A DNA stretch of 64,000 bases. It comes from Mangrovimicrobium sediminis (GTDB lineage Bacteria > Pseudomonadota > Gammaproteobacteria > Pseudomonadales > Halieaceae). Below are positions 20,085 to 28,335 of the stretch, one piece after another. A program made the translations under genes and the position numbers. The notes below the pieces were generated by a model. That model was not told the DNA's origin, ran no database searches, and saw only the letters and a list, made by a program, of their open reading frames with translations. The stretch is taken from NCBI RefSeq assembly GCF_004745945.1, contig NZ_SRLE01000013.1, positions 114,245 through 178,244 on the forward strand, read 5' to 3'. Within the stretch, counting starts at the first letter, position 1, and each line of letters opens with the position of its first letter.

Positions 20085-21043
20085 ATGGTGACGCGCCCGT
20101 CGTCGGCGTGATCAGCAATCCCGCCAGCGGACACAACCGTGACCAGTTCCCGGCGATTCGCGCCCGGCTCGAGCGCGACGGTCGGGTCCAGCACATCGTT
20201 ACCAGTAGCCCGGACGAGATCGAACCCGCGCTGCGCGAACTGGCCTCCCGGGAGATCGACGTGCTGGCCATCAACGGCGGCGACGGTACCTGCTCCGCGG
20301 TGCTCGGTACCCTGCTCGAGACAATGCCTTTTGCCCGCCTGCCCCTGATCGCCGTGCTCCCCGGCGGCACCGCCAACATGAACGCCGGCGATATCGGTAT
20401 TCGCGGCTCCCTGGCCCGCGCCGCGGCGCGGTTCAGCGACTGGTGCGCGGGCGACCAGCGCGGCGAGGAGCGGGTGCAGCGCGCCCTGATGCGACTCGAC
20501 TGCGGCGATGGCAGCGCGGTGCGTTACGGCATGTTCCTCGGCGCCGGCGTGATCATCCAGGGCACCGACTACGCCCACCGCGAGTTGCACGCGCGCGGCC
20601 TGCGCGATGATTTCAGCCTGGCGCTGGGTACCGCGCGTACTGCCTGGGGCGTATTGCGCAACGACCCGGCCTTCCGCCAGCCCGTGGCCGTCGACCTGGC
20701 CCTGGCGGACGAACCGGCCCGGCACTTCGACACGCTCATCCTGGCGGTGAGCACGCTGCAGCGGCTGGCCTTCGGCATGCGCCCATTCTGGGGGACGGAT
20801 AGCGGCCACCTCGGCGTCACCCTGATCGAGGGGCGCTGCACGCGCTTCGCCACCACCTTCCTCTCCATCCTGCGCGGTCGCGCCAACCGCAATGCCGTGC
20901 CGGGTGAGGGTTACCACAGCTGGCGCACTGATTCCCTCGCGCTGCAGCTGGCGGGCAAGCTGAACCTCGACGGCGAGATTATCGAACCGGGCGGCGCAGT
21001 GACGCTTAGCGCCAGCCGGCCGCTGGAGTTCCTGCGGCTGTGA
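20081..21043 (+). CDS. Diacylglycerol kinase-family lipid kinase
   Basis: Lipid kinase of the DAGK_cat/YegS/sphingosine kinase superfamily, 320 residues. It would phosphorylate diacylglycerol, ceramide or a sphingoid base with ATP at the membrane. The catalytic-fold motifs are ISNPASGHN (about 11-19), INGGDGT (64-70) and VLPGGTANMNAGD. The C-terminal half matches the beta-sandwich domain of this fold. GTG 20081 overlaps the previous stop by 4 bp and the 3' end overlaps the next gene likewise. The substrate cannot be read from sequence; the ceramide-type cluster 18 kb downstream makes a ceramide or sphingoid base worth testing. Confidence 0.85.
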   Translation: MNGDAPVVGVISNPASGHNRDQFPAIRARLERDGRVQHIVTSSPDEIEPALRELASREIDVLAINGGDGTCSAVLGTLLETMPFARLPLIAVLPGGTANMNAGDIGIRGSLARAAARFSDWCAGDQRGEERVQRALMRLDCGDGSAVRYGMFLGAGVIIQGTDYAHRELHARGLRDDFSLALGTARTAWGVLRNDPAFRQPVAVDLALADEPARHFDTLILAVSTLQRLAFGMRPFWGTDSGHLGVTLIEGRCTRFATTFLSILRGRANRNAVPGEGYHSWRTDSLALQLAGKLNLDGEIIEPGGAVTLSASRPLEFLRL

Positions 21044-21978
21044 GTGCCTATCCCCATGTCGATGGCCCGGACCCGGCGGCGGACCCGCTGTTCGGGGCAA
21101 TGCTGGATGCGCTGCGCGCGCGCCACAACGATGCCATCGGCAGTATCTTGCTGTACGGCTCCTGCCTGCGTTCGGGCGACCTGTACGACGGCCTGCTCGA
21201 TCTCTACCTGGTGTGCGACAGCTATAGCTCGGCCTACGACAGCCGCCTGACCGCCGCGGCCAACTGGATGCTGCCGCCCAATGTCTTTTATGCCGAGCAG
21301 CGCGGCGAAGGCGGCGTCCTGCGCGCCAAGGTCACGGTGATCTCGGCGCGGGACTTCCGTCGCGGCTGTTCCACCGCCTGGTTCGAATCCTACATCTGGG
21401 GACGTTTTGCCCAGCCCACCCGGGTCGTGTTCAGTCGCGACGCCCGGGCGCGTGAGACGGTGGAGCAGTGCCTGCTGCAGGCCTCGCGCACCCTGTTGCA
21501 CAACGCCCTGCCGGCGCTGCCCGCCGAGGGCGACCTGGCGGGTCTGTGGGAGCGCGCGCTGGCCCTCAGTTACGGCACGGAATTGCGCACCGAACGCGCC
21601 GGGCGAGCGACTGAACTGGCGCAGGCAGCGCGTGAATTTTATGCGCAGCTGAGCCGTCAACATGCGGATTCGCTTGGTTTTCCGTTTGTGGTGTATGATT
21701 CTGACGGCACGCCTGCCTACCGCTGCGAGGTCGGAGGGCTGCGCCGCCGCATCTCGCGTTTGGCTTGGTGGCTGCGCAAGGCCCAGGGAAAGCTTCTGTC
21801 GGTGTTGCGCCTGCTCAAGGCGCTGTTCACATTCGAAGGGGGGTTGGACTATATCGCATGGAAACTGGAGCGGCACTCGGGCGAGGAGATCACCATTCCT
21901 GATCGAGTGAGGCGGGCGCCGTTGATTTTCCTGTGGGGGTTCTTCTGGGATCTCTACCGCCGCGGTATTTTCAAATAA
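21040..21978 (+). CDS. Tam41-like CDP-lipid synthase candidate
   Basis: A 312-residue protein that resembles Tam41/Mmp37, the peripheral CTP:phosphatidate cytidylyltransferase of mitochondria. It has a nucleotidyltransferase-type motif, LLYGSCLRSGDLYDGLLDLYL, near residues 37-57. Then come the Tam41-like segments RAKVTVIS, YIWGRFAQPTRVV and LPAEGDLAGLWERALALSY, in the order I recall for that family. There is no signal peptide and no strong membrane span. GTG 21040 overlaps the lipid kinase stop. The pairing of a kinase that makes a phospho-lipid with an enzyme that could convert it to a CDP-lipid is suggestive. The call is by recalled motif pattern, not by search. Confidence 0.6.
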   Translation: MSAYPHVDGPDPAADPLFGAMLDALRARHNDAIGSILLYGSCLRSGDLYDGLLDLYLVCDSYSSAYDSRLTAAANWMLPPNVFYAEQRGEGGVLRAKVTVISARDFRRGCSTAWFESYIWGRFAQPTRVVFSRDARARETVEQCLLQASRTLLHNALPALPAEGDLAGLWERALALSYGTELRTERAGRATELAQAAREFYAQLSRQHADSLGFPFVVYDSDGTPAYRCEVGGLRRRISRLAWWLRKAQGKLLSVLRLLKALFTFEGGLDYIAWKLERHSGEEITIPDRVRRAPLIFLWGFFWDLYRRGIFK

Positions 21979-21987
21979 GTGAGAACC

Positions 21988-22956
21988 ATGACCGCCGCCT
22001 CCGCCATCAACCTGTCCCGTATTGCGATCTGCGTCTGCACCCACGATCGCTCGGGCGCCCTGGACACGCTGCTCTGCGCGCTGCGCGACATCGAGCTGGC
22101 GGCGCTGGACCCCGACCAGGTGGAACTGGTGGTCGTCGACAACCGGCCCAACCCCGAGACCCGCGCCCAGTGCCAGGCCGCCGCCCGCGAGCTGCCCATC
22201 GGCCTGTTCTACGCCGAGGAACCGCAACCGGGCCTGACCTACGCCCGCAACCGCGCGGTGAGTGTCGCCCTGGAGCGCGGCGCCGAGTTCGTCGCCTTCA
22301 TCGACGACGACGACATGCCGCGCCCGGACTGGCTGCTGCGCCTGCTCGAGCGCCAGGCCGCCACCGGCGCCGACCTGGTGTTCGGCACCTGGGTGCTCGA
22401 CGAGAACATGCCTTCCTGGGCGCGCGAGTCGGGTATCTTCCGCTCCCCGGGCAAACACAAGAGCGACAACAAGAAGCTGCGCCGCTACGGCCTGCCGGAC
22501 TTCGCCTCGGGCTGCAACATGCTGGCCACCCGCGGCATCCTCGAGCGGGTGTCCGCCGCCGGGCCGGTGTTCGACCACGCCTTTTGCTTCATCGGCGGCG
22601 AGGACAAGGACTTCTTCATCCGCGCCCAGGAGATGGGCGCCAAGCTGGCTTCAGCCAACGACTCGGTGATCAACCGCAACCACGAGGCGGAGCGCTACAC
22701 GATTCGCGGCCTGTTCCGCCGCGGCTTCAAGAACGGCTGCTCGCGGGTCAACATGGCCGGCTCCCACGGCGATCGCCAGCGCCGCCTGCGGCTCGTCGCC
22801 ACCGCCCTGGGCAAGTTGAGCATCTCCCTGATTATCCTTCCGTTTTCAATCTTCTCCCGGGGTGTGTTCATGCACCACCTGTACCGCGTGGCGAAGTCCA
22901 GCGGCGTTCTCTACAGCAGCGTGACCGGGCGCGGCATCAACTATTACTGCGGCTGA
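21988..22956 (+). CDS. Glycosyltransferase family 2
   Basis: GT-A inverting glycosyltransferase, 322 residues from ATG 21988; the frame also opens 9 bp upstream at GTG 21979. The GT2 fold is clear: IAICVCTHDRSGALDTLL (nucleotide-binding strand), VVVDNRPNP, PGLTYARNRAV, and FIDDDDMPRPDWL with the metal-binding acids near residue 100. A C-terminal hydrophobic stretch (LSISLIILPFSIFSRGVF) may sit on the membrane. It starts 10 bp after the Tam41-like gene, so it is in the same operon. Probable role: adding a sugar to a core oligosaccharide or glycolipid. Confidence 0.88.
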   Translation: MTAASAINLSRIAICVCTHDRSGALDTLLCALRDIELAALDPDQVELVVVDNRPNPETRAQCQAAARELPIGLFYAEEPQPGLTYARNRAVSVALERGAEFVAFIDDDDMPRPDWLLRLLERQAATGADLVFGTWVLDENMPSWARESGIFRSPGKHKSDNKKLRRYGLPDFASGCNMLATRGILERVSAAGPVFDHAFCFIGGEDKDFFIRAQEMGAKLASANDSVINRNHEAERYTIRGLFRRGFKNGCSRVNMAGSHGDRQRRLRLVATALGKLSISLIILPFSIFSRGVFMHHLYRVAKSSGVLYSSVTGRGINYYCG

Positions 22957-23057
22957 AAACCTTGTCCTGTATCAAGCCGCCGCCCACCCCGGCAAGTGGC
23001 AATAGAGGGGCTATTTCTTTATAGTGGCAGCCTGAGTCCAAGCCTTGCTGCCATGCC

Positions 23058-24002
23058 ATGAAAGCCTGCGTTTTTATCCAGACCAACCACAAGCAGATCA
23101 CCGGTGCGATCGTCGCCCGCTACGCCCTGCGCCGCTACTCCAGCAACAACGACAAGTTCGATGTGAAGATCCTCGACAGCCGGGATTTTCCGTTCTTTGC
23201 CGCGCACGAGGGCCAGGAGTACCTGCGCGACGGGGTCAAGCGCGTGTGGCTCAACGACGACCTGCAGTCGTTCACGCCCACCCGTTTCATGCCGCCGCAG
23301 ATGATGGACTACGAGGGGCGCGCGGTGGTCATCGACCCGGATATTTTCGCCGCCGCTGACGTCTGGGAACTGCTCAACCGCGACATGCAGGGCAAGGCCA
23401 TCATGTGCCGCATGCGCTCCGGCCCGAAGGGCCTGGTGGACAAGTGCATGGCCAGCTCCGTGATGTTGCTCGACTGCGCCAAGCTCACCCACTGGGACGC
23501 ACAGAAAAAATTCGAGGCAATGTTCGAATTCACCCAGGACTACCAGCCCTGGATCTGCCTCAAGGAGGAAGACCGCGACAGCATCGGCTTCTTCGAATCG
23601 GAGTGGAACGATTTCGACAAGTTCTCGCTCGAGACCAAGATGCTGCACACCACCCGCCGTCGCACGCAGCCCTGGAAAACCGGCCTGCCCACCGACTGGC
23701 GCCCCTCCGAGCGCTTCCGCCTGTTCCCGCCGGCGGCCTGGGTACTGCGCGCACGGCGCAAGCTGTTCGGCGAGTACGCCTTCCTCGGCAACTACAAGCA
23801 GCACCCTGACCGCAACCAGGAGTGGTTCTTCTTCGGCCTGCTCAAGGAGTGCCTGGCCAATGGCGAGATCACCGAGGAGTTCCTGCGCGCGGAAATGGCG
23901 CAGAACCATGTGCGTCACGACGCCCTGGAAGTACTCGCACAAACCCCCGACCTGCCCCCCGCGCCGCAGCACCCGCTGAGCGCGATCGACAAGGCCGCCT
24001 GA
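23058..24002 (+). CDS. Glycosyltransferase-like protein with DPD motif (paralog 1)
   Basis: A 314-residue soluble protein, clearly paralogous to the gene at 26485-27393. Both start with F(I/V)xTNHKQ...GAI(V/I)xRY and share NNDLQSFTP/NDDLQSFTP, then RAVV(I/V)DPD(I/V)F, where DPD could be the metal-binding DxD of a GT8-like GT-A transferase. Both end with FPP...RRxLFG(E/D)Y. I infer a glycosyltransferase acting on a surface glycan from the motif and from the GT2, ligase and sulfotransferase neighbours. ATG 23058 is 101 bp after the GT2 gene. The acceptor and sugar are unknown. Confidence 0.7.
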   Translation: MKACVFIQTNHKQITGAIVARYALRRYSSNNDKFDVKILDSRDFPFFAAHEGQEYLRDGVKRVWLNDDLQSFTPTRFMPPQMMDYEGRAVVIDPDIFAAADVWELLNRDMQGKAIMCRMRSGPKGLVDKCMASSVMLLDCAKLTHWDAQKKFEAMFEFTQDYQPWICLKEEDRDSIGFFESEWNDFDKFSLETKMLHTTRRRTQPWKTGLPTDWRPSERFRLFPPAAWVLRARRKLFGEYAFLGNYKQHPDRNQEWFFFGLLKECLANGEITEEFLRAEMAQNHVRHDALEVLAQTPDLPPAPQHPLSAIDKAA

Positions 24003-24010
24003 GGGACAGT

Positions 24011-24030
24011 GCCCGGCGCGTCAGCCGGGC
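24011..24030. terminator. Bidirectional hairpin between convergent genes
   Basis: GCCCGGC (24011-24017) pairs with GCCGGGC (24024-24030) around a 6-nt loop, at the junction of the converging glycosyltransferase and O-antigen ligase genes. No T-tract is present on either side, so termination would be weak. Confidence 0.35.
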
Positions 24031-25220
24031 GCTTGCCTGTCGCCTTGCGGGAACTGCCCGCCGGCGTGCGCCGGCCGCTGCTGGTACTTGCTCCAGCTGG
24101 CCATCACCAGTGCCACCGGCAGCCAGAAGAACAGCCATATCTCCTTCGGCTGCACCAGCAGGCGGTCGAAGTCCATGCTGATGCAGGTCGCCCCGTAGAC
24201 CAGTAGCGCCAGGTAGAGCTTCTGCCCGTAGTCGCGGCGCAGGCGCCAGGCCCACAGCGCCGCCAGGCCGAGCATCGCCAGGAGCAATGCCAGGCCGACC
24301 AAGCCGCCATCGCGCACGGTGGCGAGGTAGCTGTCGTGGGCGTGGTTGAACACCTTGCCATAGGCCGGCACGGCGGTGTCCGCGAGGTAACCGCGGCCGA
24401 ACCAGGGGTGCTCGGTAGCATCCTCGATCACCCGCTGCCAGATGCCGGGCCGGTAGGAAAACGTCAGCACGCGCTCCTTCCACAACATGGCGTTGGAGGC
24501 CAGCAGGGCCCAACTGGCCACACCCGCCAGCGCGATCAGGCCCAGGGCGCGCCAGCCCGCCAGCACCAGCAGGCCCGCGCACACGGCCATCAATGCTGTG
24601 CGCGACTGGGTGAACAGCACCAGGGCGAGCAGCACGGCGGCCAGTGCAGCGCACAGCACGCGCTCGCGGCGCTCCTGTGCACCCAGGAGGCAGTACAGGG
24701 CGTAGATGAAGCACAGGCCGTAGACGCTGCCGCCCTCGTTAGGGTCGTGCATCACGCCCAGCGGCTCCAGGCGCGATGCGGGGAAGGGATGACCGGCGTA
24801 CCAGATCACGATAGAGACAGTGGCCGCGGCTGCGGCGAGCCACAGGGTCCAGCGCTGCAGGCGGCCGATGCGCACCGGGTAGCGTACCCAGAGATAGCCA
24901 CTGAGCGCGACGAAACTGAGGACGCTGACCCCGTGCAGCAGTACCTCGAGCGCGCCGGCCGCGGTCAACCCGCTCGACCAGGCGAGGCTGGCGAGCATGT
25001 AGCCGGCGTAGAGCAGAACCAGGTGCGCCAGGCGGTTTCCGCGCAGGAATGCCAGCAGCTCTGGCGCCAGCAGGCAACTCGCGGGCAGGACCAGGAAATA
25101 GTAGAGGCGGCGGTGGCCGGCGGCCATCGGCAGCAGGAAGTAGCCGGCGATAAACGCCCCGTAGAGATACAGCATGCCGCCATCGAGCAGGTAGTTCCGG
25201 AGTCTGTTTATTATTGTCAT
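24021..25220 (-). CDS. O-antigen ligase/polymerase family membrane protein (WaaL/Wzy)
   Basis: Polytopic inner membrane protein of 399 residues with about 10-12 hydrophobic segments. The large periplasmic loop has the Wzy_C signature RPGIWQRVIEDATEHPWFGRGY followed by HAHDSYLATVRDGGLVGL. This class transfers polysaccharide from undecaprenyl diphosphate to lipid A-core (WaaL) or polymerises O-units (Wzy). ATG 25220 is the clear start; the longer open frame to 25916 is antisense to nothing useful and overlaps the ELM1 gene in another frame. It lies between glycosyltransferases and an ELM1 gene, consistent with LPS assembly. Ligase and polymerase cannot be told apart by sequence alone. Confidence 0.85.
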   Translation of the reverse strand: MTIINRLRNYLLDGGMLYLYGAFIAGYFLLPMAAGHRRLYYFLVLPASCLLAPELLAFLRGNRLAHLVLLYAGYMLASLAWSSGLTAAGALEVLLHGVSVLSFVALSGYLWVRYPVRIGRLQRWTLWLAAAAATVSIVIWYAGHPFPASRLEPLGVMHDPNEGGSVYGLCFIYALYCLLGAQERRERVLCAALAAVLLALVLFTQSRTALMAVCAGLLVLAGWRALGLIALAGVASWALLASNAMLWKERVLTFSYRPGIWQRVIEDATEHPWFGRGYLADTAVPAYGKVFNHAHDSYLATVRDGGLVGLALLLAMLGLAALWAWRLRRDYGQKLYLALLVYGATCISMDFDRLLVQPKEIWLFFWLPVALVMASWSKYQQRPAHAGGQFPQGDRQAPG

Positions 25221-25293
25221 GGGTCTCGATGGGTGCCGCTCGATTGCTGGCGCCAAAATAGCATAATCGCAGCCCGCTAGCAGTGGCCCGGCG

Positions 25294-26400
25294 TCAGGGC
25301 TGCCCCAGTTTTTCCCGCAGCAAGGCCTGTACCGCGTGGGTGGCGCGTTGCAGGTCGGCGTCGGCGACCACTGGCGCGCGGGAGGGCGCCGCGTGCTGCA
25401 GGTCCAGCGCGGCGCCTTCGAGCAGGTCTTCGCGCAACCAGCGCGCCCGGCCATCTGCCACCAGGGCGGACTGGATGTTGCCCACATCGCGGCGCATGCG
25501 CGCCGGTCCCCAGGCCATGGCCAGGCGATGGCTGAGCGGTTTGTAGCGATAATTGTGGCGCAGGCGCCACCAGGGTGTGTCGCCGTCGCCGGGGTCGAAG
25601 ATAAATACCGGGCGCCCCATGGCCGTGGCCTCGCCGAGCATGGACATCGATTCGCCGGTGACCACAAAGGCGTCGGCCTGCGCCAGCATCCCGCGGTAGG
25701 GGTTATCACCGGGGTCGCCCCAGCGGTAACTGAAATGGGCTTTATCCAGCGCCGCACGCAGGGCGTCGCTGGCGGCGCGCGGTGTGCGCGGGCTGTCGGC
25801 GACCAGCAGGGCGCCGCCGCTGCGCTGGGCCAGGGTGTCCGCCAGCCGGCCCAGGCGCGCGCCCTTGTCGGCGGTAAGCACGAAGCGGCCGCTGTCGCCG
25901 CCGACCAGCAGCGCAATCCACGGCCGCGGCAGGTCGCGCAGCCGCGCGCGCAAGGCCTCGCCCTCGGGGCGCAATTGCTCGCGGGCGAGATCGTGCAGGG
26001 GCAGCTGGTTGTGCACGATATTGTCCTGGCGCGGCAGGAAATACTGCGGGGTAGTGATGATCAGGTCCCAGGCATCCAGTGGCGCCCAGGGCCGGCCGAA
26101 GTGGACTAGGGCGCTGTGCCCGCCGGACTGGGCGCGAATCCACTGTGCCACCGGTTCGTTGCGCCGCCCGGCGCTGAGGACGAGGTCCGGCCAGGGTGCC
26201 TGCAGTGTGCTGGAAGCGGCGCGGTCGATACCGGCGAGTGTGGCGCCGCTGCCGAGGTGGACGAACAGTTCCCAGGGCTGGGCGAGGATGTGCTTTTCCT
26301 CGTAGCCCCAGCCCAGTGCGCGGGCGAGAGCCAGGACCTGCGTATTGTCCCCGGCCTTGCGGCCCAGCAGGCACCAGACCCTGGCGGTGTTTCCCTGCAC
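25294..26400 (-). CDS. ELM1/DUF1022 family protein (paralog 1)
   Basis: Member of the ELM1 (mitochondrial fission ELM1-like) family, 368 residues, probably a GT-B-like fold. Visible family segments are WCLLGRKAGDNTQVLALA at the N terminus, WPDLVLSAGRRNEP, QSGGHS, VGGDSGRF, NPYRGMLAQADAFVVTGES, and AMGRPVFIFD. GTG 26400 has AAGGGG 5 nt upstream. It precedes the ligase gene on the same strand with a 73-bp gap. In bacteria these genes often sit in LPS regions, and a glycosyltransferase-like role is inferred; no bacterial function is established to my knowledge. Confidence 0.8.
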   Translation of the reverse strand: MQGNTARVWCLLGRKAGDNTQVLALARALGWGYEEKHILAQPWELFVHLGSGATLAGIDRAASSTLQAPWPDLVLSAGRRNEPVAQWIRAQSGGHSALVHFGRPWAPLDAWDLIITTPQYFLPRQDNIVHNQLPLHDLAREQLRPEGEALRARLRDLPRPWIALLVGGDSGRFVLTADKGARLGRLADTLAQRSGGALLVADSPRTPRAASDALRAALDKAHFSYRWGDPGDNPYRGMLAQADAFVVTGESMSMLGEATAMGRPVFIFDPGDGDTPWWRLRHNYRYKPLSHRLAMAWGPARMRRDVGNIQSALVADGRARWLREDLLEGAALDLQHAAPSRAPVVADADLQRATHAVQALLREKLGQP

Positions 26401-26484
26401 GTAAACCCCTTGCTTATGGTAATACCCGCAATTCAAGTGGGCGGGTGGCTGCGCTACACTACCGCACAACTGGCCCGTGGGAAA

Positions 26485-27393
26485 ATGCCCGTGAAACCGA
26501 CGGTTTTCATTCACACCAATCACAAGCAGAAACTCGGCGCGATCATCAGCCGCTACTCCATGCGCAGGAACTCCGCCCACGCCGACGAGTTCGACGTGCG
26601 CTTCATCGAGGTCAAGGATCACCCGTGTATGCTCGAGCGCGAGGGGCAGTCCTACCTGCGCGACGGCGAGCTGCGTCCCTGGGTCAACAACGACCTGCAG
26701 TCCTTTACCCCGCTGCGTTTTGCGCCCCCGGGCCTGATGGGTTACCAGGGCAGGGCGGTGGTGGTAGACCCGGATGTTTTCGCCCAGGGCGATGTCTGGG
26801 ACCTGCTGAGCCGTGACATGGGCGGCGCCGCCGTCATGTGCCGGCCGAAATCCGGCCGCAAGGGCCGCAAGGGTGCCTGGGCCAGCAGCGTGATGCTGCT
26901 CGATTGCGCAAAACTGCAGCACTGGCGCTTCGAGGAAGACTTCGCCGCGATGTTCGTGCCGCCCGGCGGCGGCAAGCCCCAGCGCGACTACATGGACTGG
27001 ATCTCACTGAAGCTCGAGAACCCGGCTGACATCGGCGTGATCGAAAACGAATGGAACGACTTCGATCACCTGACGCCGGATACAAAACTGCTACACAACA
27101 CCAAACGCTACACCCAGCCCTGGAAAACCGGCCTGAAAATCGATTTCCGCCCCGCGGACACCTTCCAGTTGTTCCCGCCCCGGCACTGGCTGCGCCGCGC
27201 GCGCCGCGCGCTGTTCGGCGATTACAAGTTTGCCGGCACCTACAAGTCGCACCCGGATCCGGCGCAGGAAAAATTCTTCTTCGAGCTGGTGCAGGGCTGC
27301 CTGGAGGCGGGCGAGATTACCCGCGCGCAACTGGAGGATGAAATCGAGCAGGGCCACCTGCGCGAGGATGCCCTGCAGCTGGTCAGCGCCTGA
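26485..27393 (+). CDS. Glycosyltransferase-like protein with DPD motif (paralog 2)
   Basis: Paralog of 23058-24002 (302 residues from ATG 26485; GTG 26491 is possible). Shared features are HTNHKQKLGAIISRYSMRR, NNDLQSFTPLRF, the putative metal site VVVDPDVF, SSVMLLDCAKL, and TQPWKTGL near residue 215. The C-terminal segment again reads RARRALFGDYKF. Divergent from ELM1 paralog 1 by 84 bp and convergent with a sulfotransferase only 3 bp away. The duplicated pair probably adds related sugars in one glycan; this is inferred from motif and context. Confidence 0.7.
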   Translation: MPVKPTVFIHTNHKQKLGAIISRYSMRRNSAHADEFDVRFIEVKDHPCMLEREGQSYLRDGELRPWVNNDLQSFTPLRFAPPGLMGYQGRAVVVDPDVFAQGDVWDLLSRDMGGAAVMCRPKSGRKGRKGAWASSVMLLDCAKLQHWRFEEDFAAMFVPPGGGKPQRDYMDWISLKLENPADIGVIENEWNDFDHLTPDTKLLHNTKRYTQPWKTGLKIDFRPADTFQLFPPRHWLRRARRALFGDYKFAGTYKSHPDPAQEKFFFELVQGCLEAGEITRAQLEDEIEQGHLREDALQLVSA

Positions 27394-27396
27394 GCG

Positions 27397-28335
27397 CTAG
27401 CGGTAGTCGTACAGCGGGTCGAGGGTTTCCGCCAGCTGGCGGTCGATGCGCTCCACTTCCTCGTCGGTGAAGTAGTCGCGGTAGCCACCGACCTTGGCCC
27501 GGCGCACCTTGTAGCTGTCCGGGTTGTCCTTGTCCCGCGGCATCATGCGCCCGCCGGCCAGCCGAAAGGTCGACTGGCTTTCCATTTTCTTCATGTTCTC
27601 GTAGGAGGAGTACTCCACCGCCGCGTCGATCTCGGCGTCGCTGGCTTCCACCTGCATGAACGCCAGCAGTTCCACCAGTTTGTCGCGGGTGTGGGCGCGC
27701 AGGTCCTCGTAGCGCAGCAGGTGGAAGTCGCGCACCTTGCCCGACTCCCGCGCCCACAGGTTCAGGTAGTCGGCCACCGCGTGCATGCTGCCGCCGTTGT
27801 CACCGGTGACGAAGTCGAACAGGCTGATCTCGGAGCCGCGCGGCGGGTAGTTGTTGATCGCCACCTTGGAGGGCTTGATGCGGAACTTCCACTGGAAGAA
27901 CTGGGAGACCGCGACATCGCGCGGGTCGCGCGCCAGCAGCACCACGCGCTTGTCGTAGAACGGCTGCTTGGTCTCGAAGTCGCCGGTGAAGTCCTTGATG
28001 TAGTTGTCGTGGGTAAAGAAGATCTTCGGCACGCCCGGCGCCAGGTTGTGGAAGTTGTCGAAGCTGAGGATGGCGTTGTCCGGCAGCCCGTGCTTGACCC
28101 GGAACAGGTGCGAGATCATCACCCGCAGCCAGGTGCGCCCGCTCTTGCCGAAGGACACGACCACGATATCCGCATTGCGCAGCTTGTCGTACTGCTCCAC
28201 GCCGCGCAGCTTGCGCTCCTCGGCGAGAATCTCCGCCTCCGGGCGGCCGCGCATTTTGAAGTGCAGCCAGCGCCGCGAGAGCTTCTTGCGCAGGGTCTGG
28301 GCGCCCTGGCGCAGGGTCTGCAGGGCCATTTTCAT
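27397..28335 (-). CDS. Sulfotransferase, PAPS-dependent (1)
   Basis: Sulfotransferase_1-type enzyme of 312 residues that would transfer sulfate from PAPS to a hydroxyl group. The 5'-phosphosulfate loop is VSFGKSGRTWLRVM (about 60-73), and the 3'-phosphate site is LLARDPRDVAVSQFFQWKFR (about 128-147). RYEDLR and the C-terminal KVGGYRDYFTDEE match the second PAPS-binding region. ATG 28335 overlaps the stop of the upstream sulfotransferase by 4 bp, so the two are coupled. There is no signal peptide, so it acts in the cytoplasm, probably on a glycan or lipid precursor. Confidence 0.88.
   Translation of the reverse strand: MKMALQTLRQGAQTLRKKLSRRWLHFKMRGRPEAEILAEERKLRGVEQYDKLRNADIVVVSFGKSGRTWLRVMISHLFRVKHGLPDNAILSFDNFHNLAPGVPKIFFTHDNYIKDFTGDFETKQPFYDKRVVLLARDPRDVAVSQFFQWKFRIKPSKVAINNYPPRGSEISLFDFVTGDNGGSMHAVADYLNLWARESGKVRDFHLLRYEDLRAHTRDKLVELLAFMQVEASDAEIDAAVEYSSYENMKKMESQSTFRLAGGRMMPRDKDNPDSYKVRRAKVGGYRDYFTDEEVERIDRQLAETLDPLYDYR

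Noticed and set aside
24021..25916. 631-residue version of the O-antigen ligase-like gene
   Set aside because: The extra N-terminal part is an out-of-frame reading of ELM1 paralog 1; ATG 25220 begins a normal membrane protein.
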